Positions 7,673-15,587 of a stretch of 16,800 nucleotides of DNA are shown in pieces. Below the pieces are notes generated by a model that ran no database searches, was not told the DNA's origin, and was given only the letters and a program-made list of their open reading frames with translations. How positions within the stretch are numbered: position 1 is the first letter of the stretch; the number at the start of each line of letters is the position of its first letter. Origin of the DNA: Flavobacteriales bacterium (GTDB taxonomy: Bacteria > Bacteroidota > Bacteroidia > Flavobacteriales > Flavobacteriaceae); NCBI GenBank assembly GCA_002705485.1, contig PAGT01000003.1, positions 1 through 16,800 on the forward strand, read 5' to 3'. The translations under genes were made by a program, and so were the position numbers.

Positions 7673-7901
7673 CTTTCAAAATAATATCTTTATTAATATT
7701 GACATATTTAATAGGTGTTTATAAATCTTTATTTTTAGTTTTTAAAAAAGATTGATATATCTTATGGTTGCTTATTAAATATTTTTATCCATTGCTTAAG
7801 ATTGGATAATTAATTATTACTGAAATAATTATTTTATAATGCTTAACAATTATTATTAGATATAACTCAAGTTATGTAGAGTTTAAAAATTAAACTATAT
7901 T
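7673..7901. promoter_or_regulatory. Divergent promoter region between the paralogues
   Basis: These 229 bases should hold the promoters for the left (minus) and right (plus) blocks. TATAAT at 7835-7840 is a perfect -10 hexamer on the plus strand, without a well-spaced -35 box. Two inverted repeats stand out: 8-base arms TAATTATT / AATAATTA at 7811-7818 and 7824-7831 with a 5-base loop, just ahead of that -10, and ATAACT / AGTTAT at 7862-7875 with a 2-base centre, in the presumed leader 26 bases before the ATG. Either could bind a dimeric regulator or fold in RNA. The low complexity of the DNA makes both only tentative. Confidence 0.3.
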
Positions 7902-9065
7902 ATGAGAAATTTTAAAAAGGGATATTCTTCTGATAAGCACTATTGTTTATCTTCTCTAGGATGGAAATTCTATGTTTCTGATGGTGATAAGAAAATAAAT
8001 ATTTCGAGCAAAATATTAAATCATATTGACGAAAAAAATATTTTGGAATTAAATCAACCATATAAATTAGTAGAACTGTTTAAAATTGATGAATTAAAGA
8101 AAAATAAATATAATGATCATTTCTTATTAATAGAAAATAAAAAAATAAAAAATTGGGAATCATTAACTATTAAAGATAATTCAAGCATAAAAATTGATCT
8201 AACAAAAAATTTACAGCATGAAGATCAAGAAATAAATATTATTTATTTTTTTAATGCGATGTTGAGCCCCTTATTTCACAAGTTATTTAATACTCAATTG
8301 AAAAGTCTTTTGAAAAGTCATATTTTCAATCGCAGATACACTAAACTCTACATTGTTTGTGTGGCTGATAATCCAAGAAGTGCCAAAATATCTAAATTAT
8401 TAGAAAAATTAAGACTGAATAGAAATAAAAATATCCAAATTGAATTTATTAATAATTGCACATATGAATTTGAAGGAATAAAAAAAGTTTTTGAAGTATC
8501 AAAAAAATCAAATAATTCATATATTATGTATTTTCATGGAAAGGGAATAAGTCATTTAAAAACAAAAATTCTCTTCCTGAGACATCCTTATGAAGTTTTA
8601 TCATTCAATAGAGTCATAAAAAATTGGAAAAAAAATCTTGAATGGTTTACTAGAGTAAAGAATATGAATAAATTGGGACTTCTTAATTCAGATGGTTGGA
8701 TGCTTTTTAATTTTTGGTGGGCTAAATCTTCTTATTTAAATAAATTAGAACCTCCTCTTAAAACAAATGATAGATATTACTATGAAAATTGGATATCACG
8801 CTTGCCAATTAAAAAAAATTTATCAGTTGATGGAAATATAAATCATTTTTCAAAGAATAATGACAGAAAATTAAAGTACCTAAATACTATTGATACCTGT
8901 ATAAATATTATTTATAGTACTAAATTAAAAAAATATAATATTGGCACAACTTGTCATGTAGGAGCCAAGGATATGATATACCTTGGTATTCATGAGTTTT
9001 TATATTTACCTTGGTATCGACTAATTAAAATACTTAACATTCTACTTAGAAAGCAAAAACTATGA
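7902..9065 (+). CDS. Uncharacterised glycosyltransferase-like protein, paralogue of the gene at 6584
   Basis: A 387-residue soluble protein, the intact-looking member of a divergent pair. A variable N-terminal part (about 1-105) is followed by a conserved core: INIIYFFNAMLSP (111-123), LYIVCVADN (149-157), YEFEGIKKVFEVS (188-200), YIMYFHGKG (207-215), LFNFWWAKSSYL (268-279), YYYENWISR (292-300) and KKYNIGTTCHV (343-353). Alternating strand and helix segments and the late acidic E-x-W look like a GT-A-type transferase, but there is no standard DxD. I therefore name the role only as inferred. It is the first gene of a plus-strand block. The GT17 gene starts 31 bases after its TGA stop and the rml genes follow at close spacing, so co-transcription with dTDP-rhamnose synthesis is likely. 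Confidence 0.7.
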   Translation: MRNFKKGYSSDKHYCLSSLGWKFYVSDGDKKINISSKILNHIDEKNILELNQPYKLVELFKIDELKKNKYNDHFLLIENKKIKNWESLTIKDNSSIKIDLTKNLQHEDQEINIIYFFNAMLSPLFHKLFNTQLKSLLKSHIFNRRYTKLYIVCVADNPRSAKISKLLEKLRLNRNKNIQIEFINNCTYEFEGIKKVFEVSKKSNNSYIMYFHGKGISHLKTKILFLRHPYEVLSFNRVIKNWKKNLEWFTRVKNMNKLGLLNSDGWMLFNFWWAKSSYLNKLEPPLKTNDRYYYENWISRLPIKKNLSVDGNINHFSKNNDRKLKYLNTIDTCINIIYSTKLKKYNIGTTCHVGAKDMIYLGIHEFLYLPWYRLIKILNILLRKQKL

Positions 9066-9096
9066 AACGATTTAATAAATAAAGAAAATTTAGAAA

Positions 9097-10002
9097 ATGA
9101 AAAAAGTATTTGATGTCTTTTTGTTTTTTAATGAACTAGATATTCTTGAGCTCAGGCTCAAGATGTTAGACGATGTAGTTGATTTCTTTGTAATTACTGA
9201 ATGTGACTTTACTTTTTCGGGGAAGCCAAAATCTTTGATATTTGCAAAAAATATTGATAGATTTAAAAAATATATTGATAAAATAATCTATAATCCGATC
9301 ACATTAAAAGATATTGAAGACCTTAAAGATAAATACTGGAAAGACTATATTACAGACTTCAACAAATCTACTCCTCATAAAAGTCAAGGTAAGGCTGCTA
9401 AAAGATTACATAAATCATTACAAAGAGAAATTAGACAACGTGATTCTGCCTTTTTAGGTTTATTTGGGAGGGCTGATGATAATGATCTTGTATTGCTAAG
9501 TGATGTAGATGAAATTCCAAATCCAGATATGGTTATAAGTCTTATTGAAAAGGATTTGAATATTCCTCATTATTTAATTATGAGATGGTATATGTATTGG
9601 ATGAATAATAAGGTTTCTGAACCTTGGGTTGGCACTGTAGCATTTAATTTCAAAGTTTTAAAAGGCAAGTCACTTGATTTATTAAGATATTCATCAAAAG
9701 ATATTCATAATGTTCCTGGCGAAATTGTTGATCAAGGAGGTTGGCACTTTAGTTATCTTGGTGGGGAAAAAGCAATTATTGAAAAATTAAAAGCACATCC
9801 TTATCAAGGGAAAAAAGCTCAAATATCAATGTTCCTTAATAAAGTAGGTTTAAAACCTTTCTTTAAAAAAATTGGAAATAATAAGGATATCTTAATGCAA
9901 AATAGAAAGTTTGAAATTGTTCCAATTGATGAAAATTTTCCTAATTTGTTAAAAAAACATAAATTTTTTATCGAAAAGTATTCTAAAATACTAAATGACT
10001 AA
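9097..10002 (+). CDS. Glycosyltransferase family 17 protein
   Basis: A 301-residue protein of the family best known from animal beta-1,4-mannosyl-glycoprotein beta-1,4-N-acetylglucosaminyltransferase (bisecting GlcNAc), with many bacterial members in polysaccharide loci. Signatures are FLFFNELDILELRL (8-21) and VVDFFVITECDFTFSG (27-42) at the N-terminus, then LLSDVDEIPNPD (133-144), where DVDE holds the likely metal-binding acids, and GGWHFSYLGG (214-223) near the C-terminus. It has no membrane helix, unlike the type II membrane animal enzymes. It begins 31 bases after the paralogue gene and ends 11 bases before rmlA, inside one operon. The bacterial substrate is unknown; N-acetylglucosamine transfer should not be assumed from the family name. 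Confidence 0.86.
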   Translation: MKKVFDVFLFFNELDILELRLKMLDDVVDFFVITECDFTFSGKPKSLIFAKNIDRFKKYIDKIIYNPITLKDIEDLKDKYWKDYITDFNKSTPHKSQGKAAKRLHKSLQREIRQRDSAFLGLFGRADDNDLVLLSDVDEIPNPDMVISLIEKDLNIPHYLIMRWYMYWMNNKVSEPWVGTVAFNFKVLKGKSLDLLRYSSKDIHNVPGEIVDQGGWHFSYLGGEKAIIEKLKAHPYQGKKAQISMFLNKVGLKPFFKKIGNNKDILMQNRKFEIVPIDENFPNLLKKHKFFIEKYSKILND

Positions 10003-10013
10003 ACTAAATCAAA

Positions 10014-10892
10014 TTGAAACGCAAAGGAATAATTCTTGCTGGTGGTAATGGTACTAGACTTTACCCTCTAACACTTGGTGTTAGCAAACAATTAATGCCT
10101 ATTTATAACAAACCTATGATTTTTTATCCATTAAGCACTTTAATGCTTGCTGGAATAAAAGAGTTTTTAATAATTACAAATCTTGAAAGTCTTAGTTCAT
10201 TTAAAAATTTGCTTAGTGATGGAAGTGATTATGGAATTTCAATTGAATATGCTGCACAAGAAAAACCAGAAGGATTAGCTCAAGCTTTTCTAATTGGAGA
10301 AGATTTTTTAGATGAATCACCAGCGGCTTTAATATTAGGAGACAACTTATTTTATGGAGATAATTTTGTAAGTCAATTAAAAAGGGCTAATGAGAGTAAA
10401 AATTCAACAATATTTGTTTGCCCAGTTAGCGATCCTGAAAGATATGGTGTGGCGGAATTCGATAAAAATTCAGTAGTAATTAATCTAGTTGAAAAACCCA
10501 AAAGACCATTAAGCAGATACGCTGTTACTGGCTTATATTTTTACGATAAAACTGTTGTTGAGAAAGCAAAACAAGTAGAGTTTTCCCATAGAGGTGAATT
10601 GGAAATTACTTCTTTAAATAATATTTACCTGAAAGATAAGTCATTAAAAGTTGAGATCTTAGGAAGAGGAATGGCTTGGCTTGATACTGGGACATTTGAT
10701 TCTTTACATCAGGCGGGATCTTTCATAAGAACTATTGAAAAACGCCAAGGTCTTATGATTGGTTGCCCTACCGAAGTAGCATTGAGGAACAATTGGATAA
10801 GCACAAAACAAGTTGAGAATAATATTGAGAAATTTAGTAAAAGTGGATATGGTACATACTTAAAAGAAATTTTAAAAAATACAAATAAATAA
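10014..10892 (+). CDS. rmlA: Glucose-1-phosphate thymidylyltransferase RmlA
   Basis: This enzyme makes dTDP-glucose from dTTP and glucose-1-phosphate, the first and feedback-controlled step to dTDP-L-rhamnose. At 292 residues it has the usual length. The pyrophosphorylase loop is LAGGNGTRLYPLT (8-20); LILGDNLFYGD (107-116) carries the metal-binding D110; VEKPKRP (159-165) and YAVTGLYFYD (169-178) line the sugar site; GRGMAWLDTGTFDSL (217-231) holds the second metal aspartate, D224. The start is TTG at 10014, giving the typical MKRKGIILAGG opening; an in-frame TAA at 10005-10007 and no nearby ATG make TTG the only reasonable choice. It follows the GT17 gene by 11 bases and precedes rmlC by 27, in one operon. 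Confidence 0.97.
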   Translation: MKRKGIILAGGNGTRLYPLTLGVSKQLMPIYNKPMIFYPLSTLMLAGIKEFLIITNLESLSSFKNLLSDGSDYGISIEYAAQEKPEGLAQAFLIGEDFLDESPAALILGDNLFYGDNFVSQLKRANESKNSTIFVCPVSDPERYGVAEFDKNSVVINLVEKPKRPLSRYAVTGLYFYDKTVVEKAKQVEFSHRGELEITSLNNIYLKDKSLKVEILGRGMAWLDTGTFDSLHQAGSFIRTIEKRQGLMIGCPTEVALRNNWISTKQVENNIEKFSKSGYGTYLKEILKNTNK

Positions 10893-10919
10893 TAATTTTT
10901 TAGGACTTAAGAAGATATC

Positions 10920-11510
10920 ATGAAAGTTGATTATTTGAAAAATAAAAAAGGGCTTACTATAAAAGGACCTTTAGTTTTTACTCCAGATATTTATTCTGAT
11001 TCAAGGGGATTATTCTTTGAGAGCTGGAATAGAAAAAAATATGAAGAAAATTTACCTGATACTGCTCAGTTTGTCCAAGATAACCATTCTGAATCTTCTC
11101 AGGGAGTTTTAAGGGGAATGCATTATCAAATCGAACCTTACCCGCAAGGTAAATTAGTTAGATGTATTAAAGGTAGTATTTTCGATGTTGCAGTGGATAT
11201 TAGAAAAAGTTCAAGTACTTTTTCAGAATGGGTTGGGATTGAACTGAATCAAAAAAATAAAAAACAATTATGGATTCCTTGCGGCTTTGCGCATGGATTT
11301 CTAACTTTAAGTGAGTCTGCTGAAGTATTATATAAAGCCAGTGGGTATTGGAATAAAGATTGTGAGAGAACCATCCAATGGAATGATAAAGCTTTTAATA
11401 TTCAATGGCCAATAGAAAATTTAAATATAAGTGAACCTTTGCTTTCTGATAAAGATGCAAATGCTTCTTCTCTAGAAGAACTATTAAAAAATGATGATTT
11501 ATTTTTATGA
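10920..11510 (+). CDS. rmlC: dTDP-4-dehydrorhamnose 3,5-epimerase RmlC
   Basis: The cupin-fold epimerase of the rhamnose pathway inverts C3 and C5 of dTDP-4-keto-6-deoxyglucose. At 196 residues it is slightly longer than many homologues. Visible signatures are DSRGLFFESWN (27-37), QDNHSESSQGVLRGMHYQ (53-70) with the catalytic histidine at 68, GKLVRCIKGSIFDVAVDIR (77-95), and IPCGFAHGFLTLSE (119-132) followed by Y138, the proposed catalytic tyrosine. It starts with ATG, preceded by an AAGAAG purine stretch six bases upstream that may serve as a weak ribosome binding site. Its TGA stop overlaps the start of rmlD as ATGA, which points to translational coupling. Function is secure. Confidence 0.97.
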   Translation: MKVDYLKNKKGLTIKGPLVFTPDIYSDSRGLFFESWNRKKYEENLPDTAQFVQDNHSESSQGVLRGMHYQIEPYPQGKLVRCIKGSIFDVAVDIRKSSSTFSEWVGIELNQKNKKQLWIPCGFAHGFLTLSESAEVLYKASGYWNKDCERTIQWNDKAFNIQWPIENLNISEPLLSDKDANASSLEELLKNDDLFL

Positions 11511-12403
11511 AAGTATTAATCACAGGATCCAAAGGTCAATTAGGACAAGCTCTAATTGAAAAGAAACCCGAAAATATAGATTTAATTTTATCTAGTAGGG
11601 ATACATTCGATCTAACTTCAAAAAAAGAATGTGACTTCTTTATAAAAAAGATTAAACCTGACTTGATATTAAATGCGGCAGCATATACAGCCGTCGATAA
11701 AGCAGAGTCCGAACAGGATCTGGCGTATAAAATCAATGCTCTTGCTCCGAGATATTTTGCAGAAATAGCAAATGAATTGGGAATCAAATTAATACAGATT
11801 AGTACTGATTTTGTCTTTGACGGAAAACAAAATTATCCTTACAAACCTGAGCAAGAAAGGCGACCTCTTTCAGTATATGGATATACCAAAGCATGCGGAG
11901 AAGAATTTGTAGAGAGAATAATAGGAAATTCAAACGATGGAACTATTATTCGTACTAGCTGGCTCATGGGTCCAGTAGGTAAAAATTTCGCTAGAACTAT
12001 TTTAAATTTGCTCTCAGAGAGAGATCAAATAAAAATTGTTTCTGATCAAGTCGGGGGACCTACAACTACTTATTCTTTGGCTGAATATTGTTGGCAAATA
12101 ATAAGTCTTTTTAAAAAAAATATATTAGTTCCAAATATACTGCACTATACAAATTCTGGTATTGCTAGTTGGTATGATATATCAATAGCAATACAAGAAA
12201 TTTGTTTGGATCTTGAACTTTTAGAGAATAATTGTGATATATTCCCAATTAAAGCAATTGAGTATCCTACTCCTGCAATTCGACCATCATATTCGGTTTT
12301 GGATTGTACAACCTCAACAAACCTTCCAAGCATTGCATCCAGTAGTCATTGGAGAAATGCTTTAAAAAAGATTTTATTACCTAATTCTAATTTTATTGCA
12401 TAA
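11507..12403 (+). CDS. rmlD: dTDP-4-dehydrorhamnose reductase RmlD
   Basis: The last enzyme of the pathway uses NAD(P)H to reduce dTDP-4-keto-L-rhamnose to dTDP-L-rhamnose. It is a short-chain dehydrogenase of 298 residues, normal length. LITGSKGQLGQAL (4-16) is the nucleotide-binding loop, LNAAAYTAVDKAE (55-67) is the hallmark RmlD segment, STDFVFDG (99-106) supplies the catalytic serine/threonine region, and YGYTK (124-128) is the YxxxK pair. RTSWLMG and QVGGPTTT further on match the substrate-binding part. Translation starts inside the rmlC stop (ATGA) and rmlB follows 17 bases after its own stop. Base composition here is clearly less AT-rich than in the flanking glycosyltransferase genes. 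Confidence 0.97.
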   Translation: MKVLITGSKGQLGQALIEKKPENIDLILSSRDTFDLTSKKECDFFIKKIKPDLILNAAAYTAVDKAESEQDLAYKINALAPRYFAEIANELGIKLIQISTDFVFDGKQNYPYKPEQERRPLSVYGYTKACGEEFVERIIGNSNDGTIIRTSWLMGPVGKNFARTILNLLSERDQIKIVSDQVGGPTTTYSLAEYCWQIISLFKKNILVPNILHYTNSGIASWYDISIAIQEICLDLELLENNCDIFPIKAIEYPTPAIRPSYSVLDCTTSTNLPSIASSSHWRNALKKILLPNSNFIA

Positions 12404-12420
12404 ATAAAAAATTAAGTATT

Positions 12421-13509
12421 ATGTTTAATTCAAAAATCAAACGTATTTTAATAACTGGTGGTGGTGGATTTATAGGAGGTGAAGTCATTAGGTTACTTCT
12501 TAAAGAATCTAATTTACAGATCTTCAATCTAGATAAAATAGGCTATGCAAGCGATTTCACAGGGATAAATAATCAAATCGCTAATTTAGGTAAACAATAT
12601 GAAAATAGACATAAAATAATTCATGCTGATTTAACGAATTATGAACAAACTGAAGATGCAATTCTCAAATCAGATCCTGATTTAATATTGCATTTAGCAG
12701 CTGAAAGTCATGTTGATAGATCAATAGATAATCCTAGGATATTTATTAATAATAATATTATTGGTACTTATAATTTATTAGAAGCCTCTTTAAAATTTTA
12801 TTTAAATTTAAGTGATGAAAGAAAATCATTTTTTAAATTTCATCACATCAGTACAGACGAAGTTTTTGGTGCATTAGGATTTGAAGGTAAGTTTAGTGAG
12901 ACTACTAGATATGATCCTAGAAGCCCTTATTCAGCAAGTAAGGCATCAAGTGATCATTTAGTTTCAAGTTGGTACCATACTTATGGCCTTCCTACTGTAA
13001 TTACAAATTGTAGTAATAATTATGGACCTTGGCAGTTCCCCGAAAAGCTTATTCCTAATGTGATTTTAAAGTCTTTTTATAATCAAAAAATACCTCTTTA
13101 TGGGGATGGTAAAAATGTGAGAGATTGGCTTTTTGTAGAAGATCACGCAGAAGCAATTTTGCTTATTGCCTCAAAAGGAAGAATAGGAGAGAGTTACTGT
13201 ATAGGAGGAGATAGTGAAAAAAATAATAAGGAAGTTGTACTTGCTATATGTGAAGTTATGGACCAAATCAAACCAAATAATAAGCCTCATGAAAGTTTGA
13301 TTAATTATGTGCAAGACAGGCCTGGCCATGATTTTAGATATGCAATTGACTTTAATAAAATTTATAGAGAGTTTGGTTGGAGGCCCAAATTTAGCTTTTC
13401 TGAATCTTTAGAAAGAACTGTTAAATGGTATTTGGAAAACTTAGATTGGTGCGAAAAAATAAAGAATAAAGCGAACTATGATGGTTCTAGAATAGGTTTA
13501 AAAAAATAA
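12421..13509 (+). CDS. rmlB: dTDP-glucose 4,6-dehydratase RmlB
   Basis: This enzyme converts dTDP-glucose to dTDP-4-keto-6-deoxyglucose, the second pathway step. The 362 residues match the family. ILITGGGGFIGGEV (9-22) is the NAD+ loop, LHLAAESHVDRSIDNP (90-105) is a strong RmlB signature, ISTDEVFGAL (143-152) gives the TDE catalytic triad part, YSASK (170-174) the YxxxK pair, and NNYGPWQFPEKLIP and YGDGKNVRDW the substrate-binding loops. It is the last gene of the plus-strand block and converges on the fucosyltransferase gene with 77 AT-rich bases between the stops. Gene order rmlA-C-D-B differs from the enteric order B-D-A-C. Function is secure. Confidence 0.97.
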   Translation: MFNSKIKRILITGGGGFIGGEVIRLLLKESNLQIFNLDKIGYASDFTGINNQIANLGKQYENRHKIIHADLTNYEQTEDAILKSDPDLILHLAAESHVDRSIDNPRIFINNNIIGTYNLLEASLKFYLNLSDERKSFFKFHHISTDEVFGALGFEGKFSETTRYDPRSPYSASKASSDHLVSSWYHTYGLPTVITNCSNNYGPWQFPEKLIPNVILKSFYNQKIPLYGDGKNVRDWLFVEDHAEAILLIASKGRIGESYCIGGDSEKNNKEVVLAICEVMDQIKPNNKPHESLINYVQDRPGHDFRYAIDFNKIYREFGWRPKFSFSESLERTVKWYLENLDWCEKIKNKANYDGSRIGLKK

Positions 13510-13586
13510 TCTTGAAATATAAATTTTGATATTTTATAGAATATAAACTTTTTTAAGAATACTTTTCTTTAAATTTTCTTTTTCTA

Positions 13587-14552
13587 CTATTCTATAATTT
13601 TATATGACCAGTATTTATATATAAGATTTGAGTTTATTTCTCCTTTACTAAACCATTTTTTTGGCAAAATAATAAATTTATCTTTTTTCTTTGATAAAAA
13701 TGCTGTCCACCATGAAAAAGTGCTATTTGAAACTACAAAATATTTTGCCTTTGTCATGAGAAAAAAATCAACCTCAGCATCCTGTAAATCTGAAGAAATT
13801 AAATGAGAATTCCTTATGTGGGGTTGTAAATTATTTTTAACCCATTTTGGATCATCAGTAAAAATAAATACTGGTAAATTTTCATATTTTGATCTAATTA
13901 AATTTACAGAATTTAAAAAGTATTCATTATTTAAATTTCCATGATATTTTGAGGCTTTCTTATGACTTACATAATCTCCTCTCCTTATATGCAAACAAAT
14001 AAAGTCTGATTTAAATAAATTTTTAGAGTTATAAGGTATTGAAAAATCTTTTGAGAAATTTAAATCTTCAAAAATTTGATCGTTATAAGAATTTATAGTG
14101 GTATGCCAAGTTCCTATAAAAATACTTAAAAAATTACTTTTCACAAGATGATTATTTAAATTTATTTTTTTTAGGTGGTGGTCAATTACGAAAAGGGGAA
14201 AAAGTTTTTTTTCAAAAATCTTAAATGCAAAATTATTAAGTTTTAAAAAATATTTAGAAAATATGGTGTGTTTAATAAATTTTGGTATTTTTCTTGAATT
14301 TAAGAATTTTAATTTAGTTTTAAATATTTTTGAAATTCCTGAGGTGTGGACTATTTTGTAATCTTTACTAATATCATAAAAAAATATATTTTTTGAGTAT
14401 TTTTGTTGTAAATGTAATGCAAGTGTGTACTGAAATAATTGATTGCCCAAACCACCATTAAAAATTATGATTGATGAATTAGGGGGTAAATTTAGTAATT
14501 TTCTTAAAATAAAACTCATCACTTTTAGAATGTTTTCTTTTATAAAATTCAT
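13587..14552 (-). CDS. Family 11 glycosyltransferase, likely alpha-1,2-fucosyltransferase
   Basis: A GT-B type enzyme that normally transfers L-fucose from GDP-fucose in alpha-1,2 linkage onto a galactose-type acceptor. Its 321 residues show all GT11 signatures: FNGGLGNQLFQY (31-42) near the N-terminus, CLHIRRGDYVSH (186-197) with the HxRRGDY donor-binding motif, FIFTDDPKWV (229-238), SSDLQDAEVDFFLM (253-266), and FVVSNSTFSWWTAFL (272-286). It follows the polymerase gene by only 6 bases, so both are co-transcribed. The N-terminal 24 residues add a short basic hydrophobic stretch ahead of the domain, possibly for membrane contact. No GDP-fucose synthesis genes are seen here, so the donor must come from elsewhere, or the enzyme uses another GDP-sugar. 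Confidence 0.92.
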   Translation of the reverse strand: MNFIKENILKVMSFILRKLLNLPPNSSIIIFNGGLGNQLFQYTLALHLQQKYSKNIFFYDISKDYKIVHTSGISKIFKTKLKFLNSRKIPKFIKHTIFSKYFLKLNNFAFKIFEKKLFPLFVIDHHLKKINLNNHLVKSNFLSIFIGTWHTTINSYNDQIFEDLNFSKDFSIPYNSKNLFKSDFICLHIRRGDYVSHKKASKYHGNLNNEYFLNSVNLIRSKYENLPVFIFTDDPKWVKNNLQPHIRNSHLISSDLQDAEVDFFLMTKAKYFVVSNSTFSWWTAFLSKKKDKFIILPKKWFSKGEINSNLIYKYWSYKIIE

Positions 14553-14558
14553 CTTTTT

Positions 14559-15587
14559 TTAATTGATATTTGGAAATAATAGTAGTCTCAAAACAACAAT
14601 AAAAAGAAATGAATTTAGAATATTGGTGTAAAAGTTTTTGGGTTGAGTTGAACTTCTATAAAAACTAATTAGAAATAATAAATTTAAAACTATTCTAAAA
14701 ATTAAGTTAAAGGTCCCTGCATTAACAGCTCCACTTAAAAAAGCTAAACCTGCTATTGGTACAAATCCTATAAAACCATAGAATCCAATATTTCCAATAT
14801 ATGATGAATTAATATTTCCAATTGACTTTTGATTAATATAGGTAATTTTTGAGTTTTCACTTTTAAAAATCAAGATAAATATTACAAGGAAGCTGAGCCA
14901 ATAGAAAATTTTAGATGAACTCATATTATTTATGCTTTCGAAATTAATTAAATCGTAATAATCTATGGCAATTAAATTTGCAAAAAATGGCCAAATAGAT
15001 AAGCCAATTAATGAGAACAAAATTACAATTAACCTCCTTTTCGTTTTGGGAGAAAAATTCTTATATTTAAGAATAAATGTAGAAATCCAGAAAATTAAAG
15101 TACTGGTATGTAGTAATGAACTTATTAAAAAAAATATTAAATTTTTCAAAGATATATATTTTTCTTTTTGAATAGAATTTAATGAAAGAAACCACAATAA
15201 TAGAGCAAATCCTTCTCTTATTTGTACATGAATTTTAATTAATAAGAATGCAGATAAAGTTAGAGATATAAAGAATGTTAAAGACTTGAATCCTATTTTT
15301 AAATTTTTTATAATAATAAAAAATAATAATACTTCAATCGATGCAAATATTAATCTAAATCCATCATAAGTTCCTGTAAAGTCAAATACCCTTACAAAAT
15401 AATCTAAAAATGCAAACTTATTGAAATAAATCCTAAAATCTGCATTTTTTATAATGTTATAAAGTTTTTCATAAGATCCATAGTCTGGATTAAATTTTGA
15501 TGGATCAAAAAATATAATGTAAAAAACAGTTATTATTAGGATTAAACCTCCAAACCAACTACTAACTTTTGAGAGTGAATTATTCAT
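14559..15587 (-). CDS. EpsG-like polysaccharide polymerase (Wzy-type), integral membrane
   Basis: A multi-spanning membrane protein of 342 residues with about ten hydrophobic segments (near 11-27, 78-94, 102-118, 124-137, 149-171, 186-207, 227-241, 266-286, 296-310 and 324-338). It matches the EpsG/Wzy-like polymerases by the early FNPDYGSYEKLY (32-43) with a DYxxY pattern, QIREGFALLLWFLSL (122-136) where R124 starts the conserved R-x-G helix, and SSLLHTSTLIF (156-166) with H160. Such proteins join lipid-linked repeat units on the outer face of the cytoplasmic membrane. The ATG overlaps the TAA stop of the truncated RgpF copy (TAATG), which suggests coupled translation. Families of this kind diverge fast, so I rely on topology and these motifs. 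Confidence 0.82.
   Translation of the reverse strand: MNNSLSKVSSWFGGLILIITVFYIIFFDPSKFNPDYGSYEKLYNIIKNADFRIYFNKFAFLDYFVRVFDFTGTYDGFRLIFASIEVLLFFIIIKNLKIGFKSLTFFISLTLSAFLLIKIHVQIREGFALLLWFLSLNSIQKEKYISLKNLIFFLISSLLHTSTLIFWISTFILKYKNFSPKTKRRLIVILFSLIGLSIWPFFANLIAIDYYDLINFESINNMSSSKIFYWLSFLVIFILIFKSENSKITYINQKSIGNINSSYIGNIGFYGFIGFVPIAGLAFLSGAVNAGTFNLIFRIVLNLLFLISFYRSSTQPKNFYTNILNSFLFIVVLRLLLFPNIN

Noticed and set aside
7676..7678. TGA read as tryptophan (recoded genetic code) in the paralogue's upstream frame
   Set aside because: TGA ends several intact genes here, including rmlC (overlapping rmlD) and the gene at 7902, so it acts as a normal stop.
11536..12333. Minus-strand open frames across rmlD
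   Set aside because: The rmlD coding frame is certain from its motifs; the antisense frames reflect its less AT-rich composition.
13510..13586. Possible terminator between the converging rmlB and fucosyltransferase genes
   Set aside because: Only a 5-base all-A/T stem (ATATT / AATAT) with a nearby T run is visible; that is expected by chance in this DNA.
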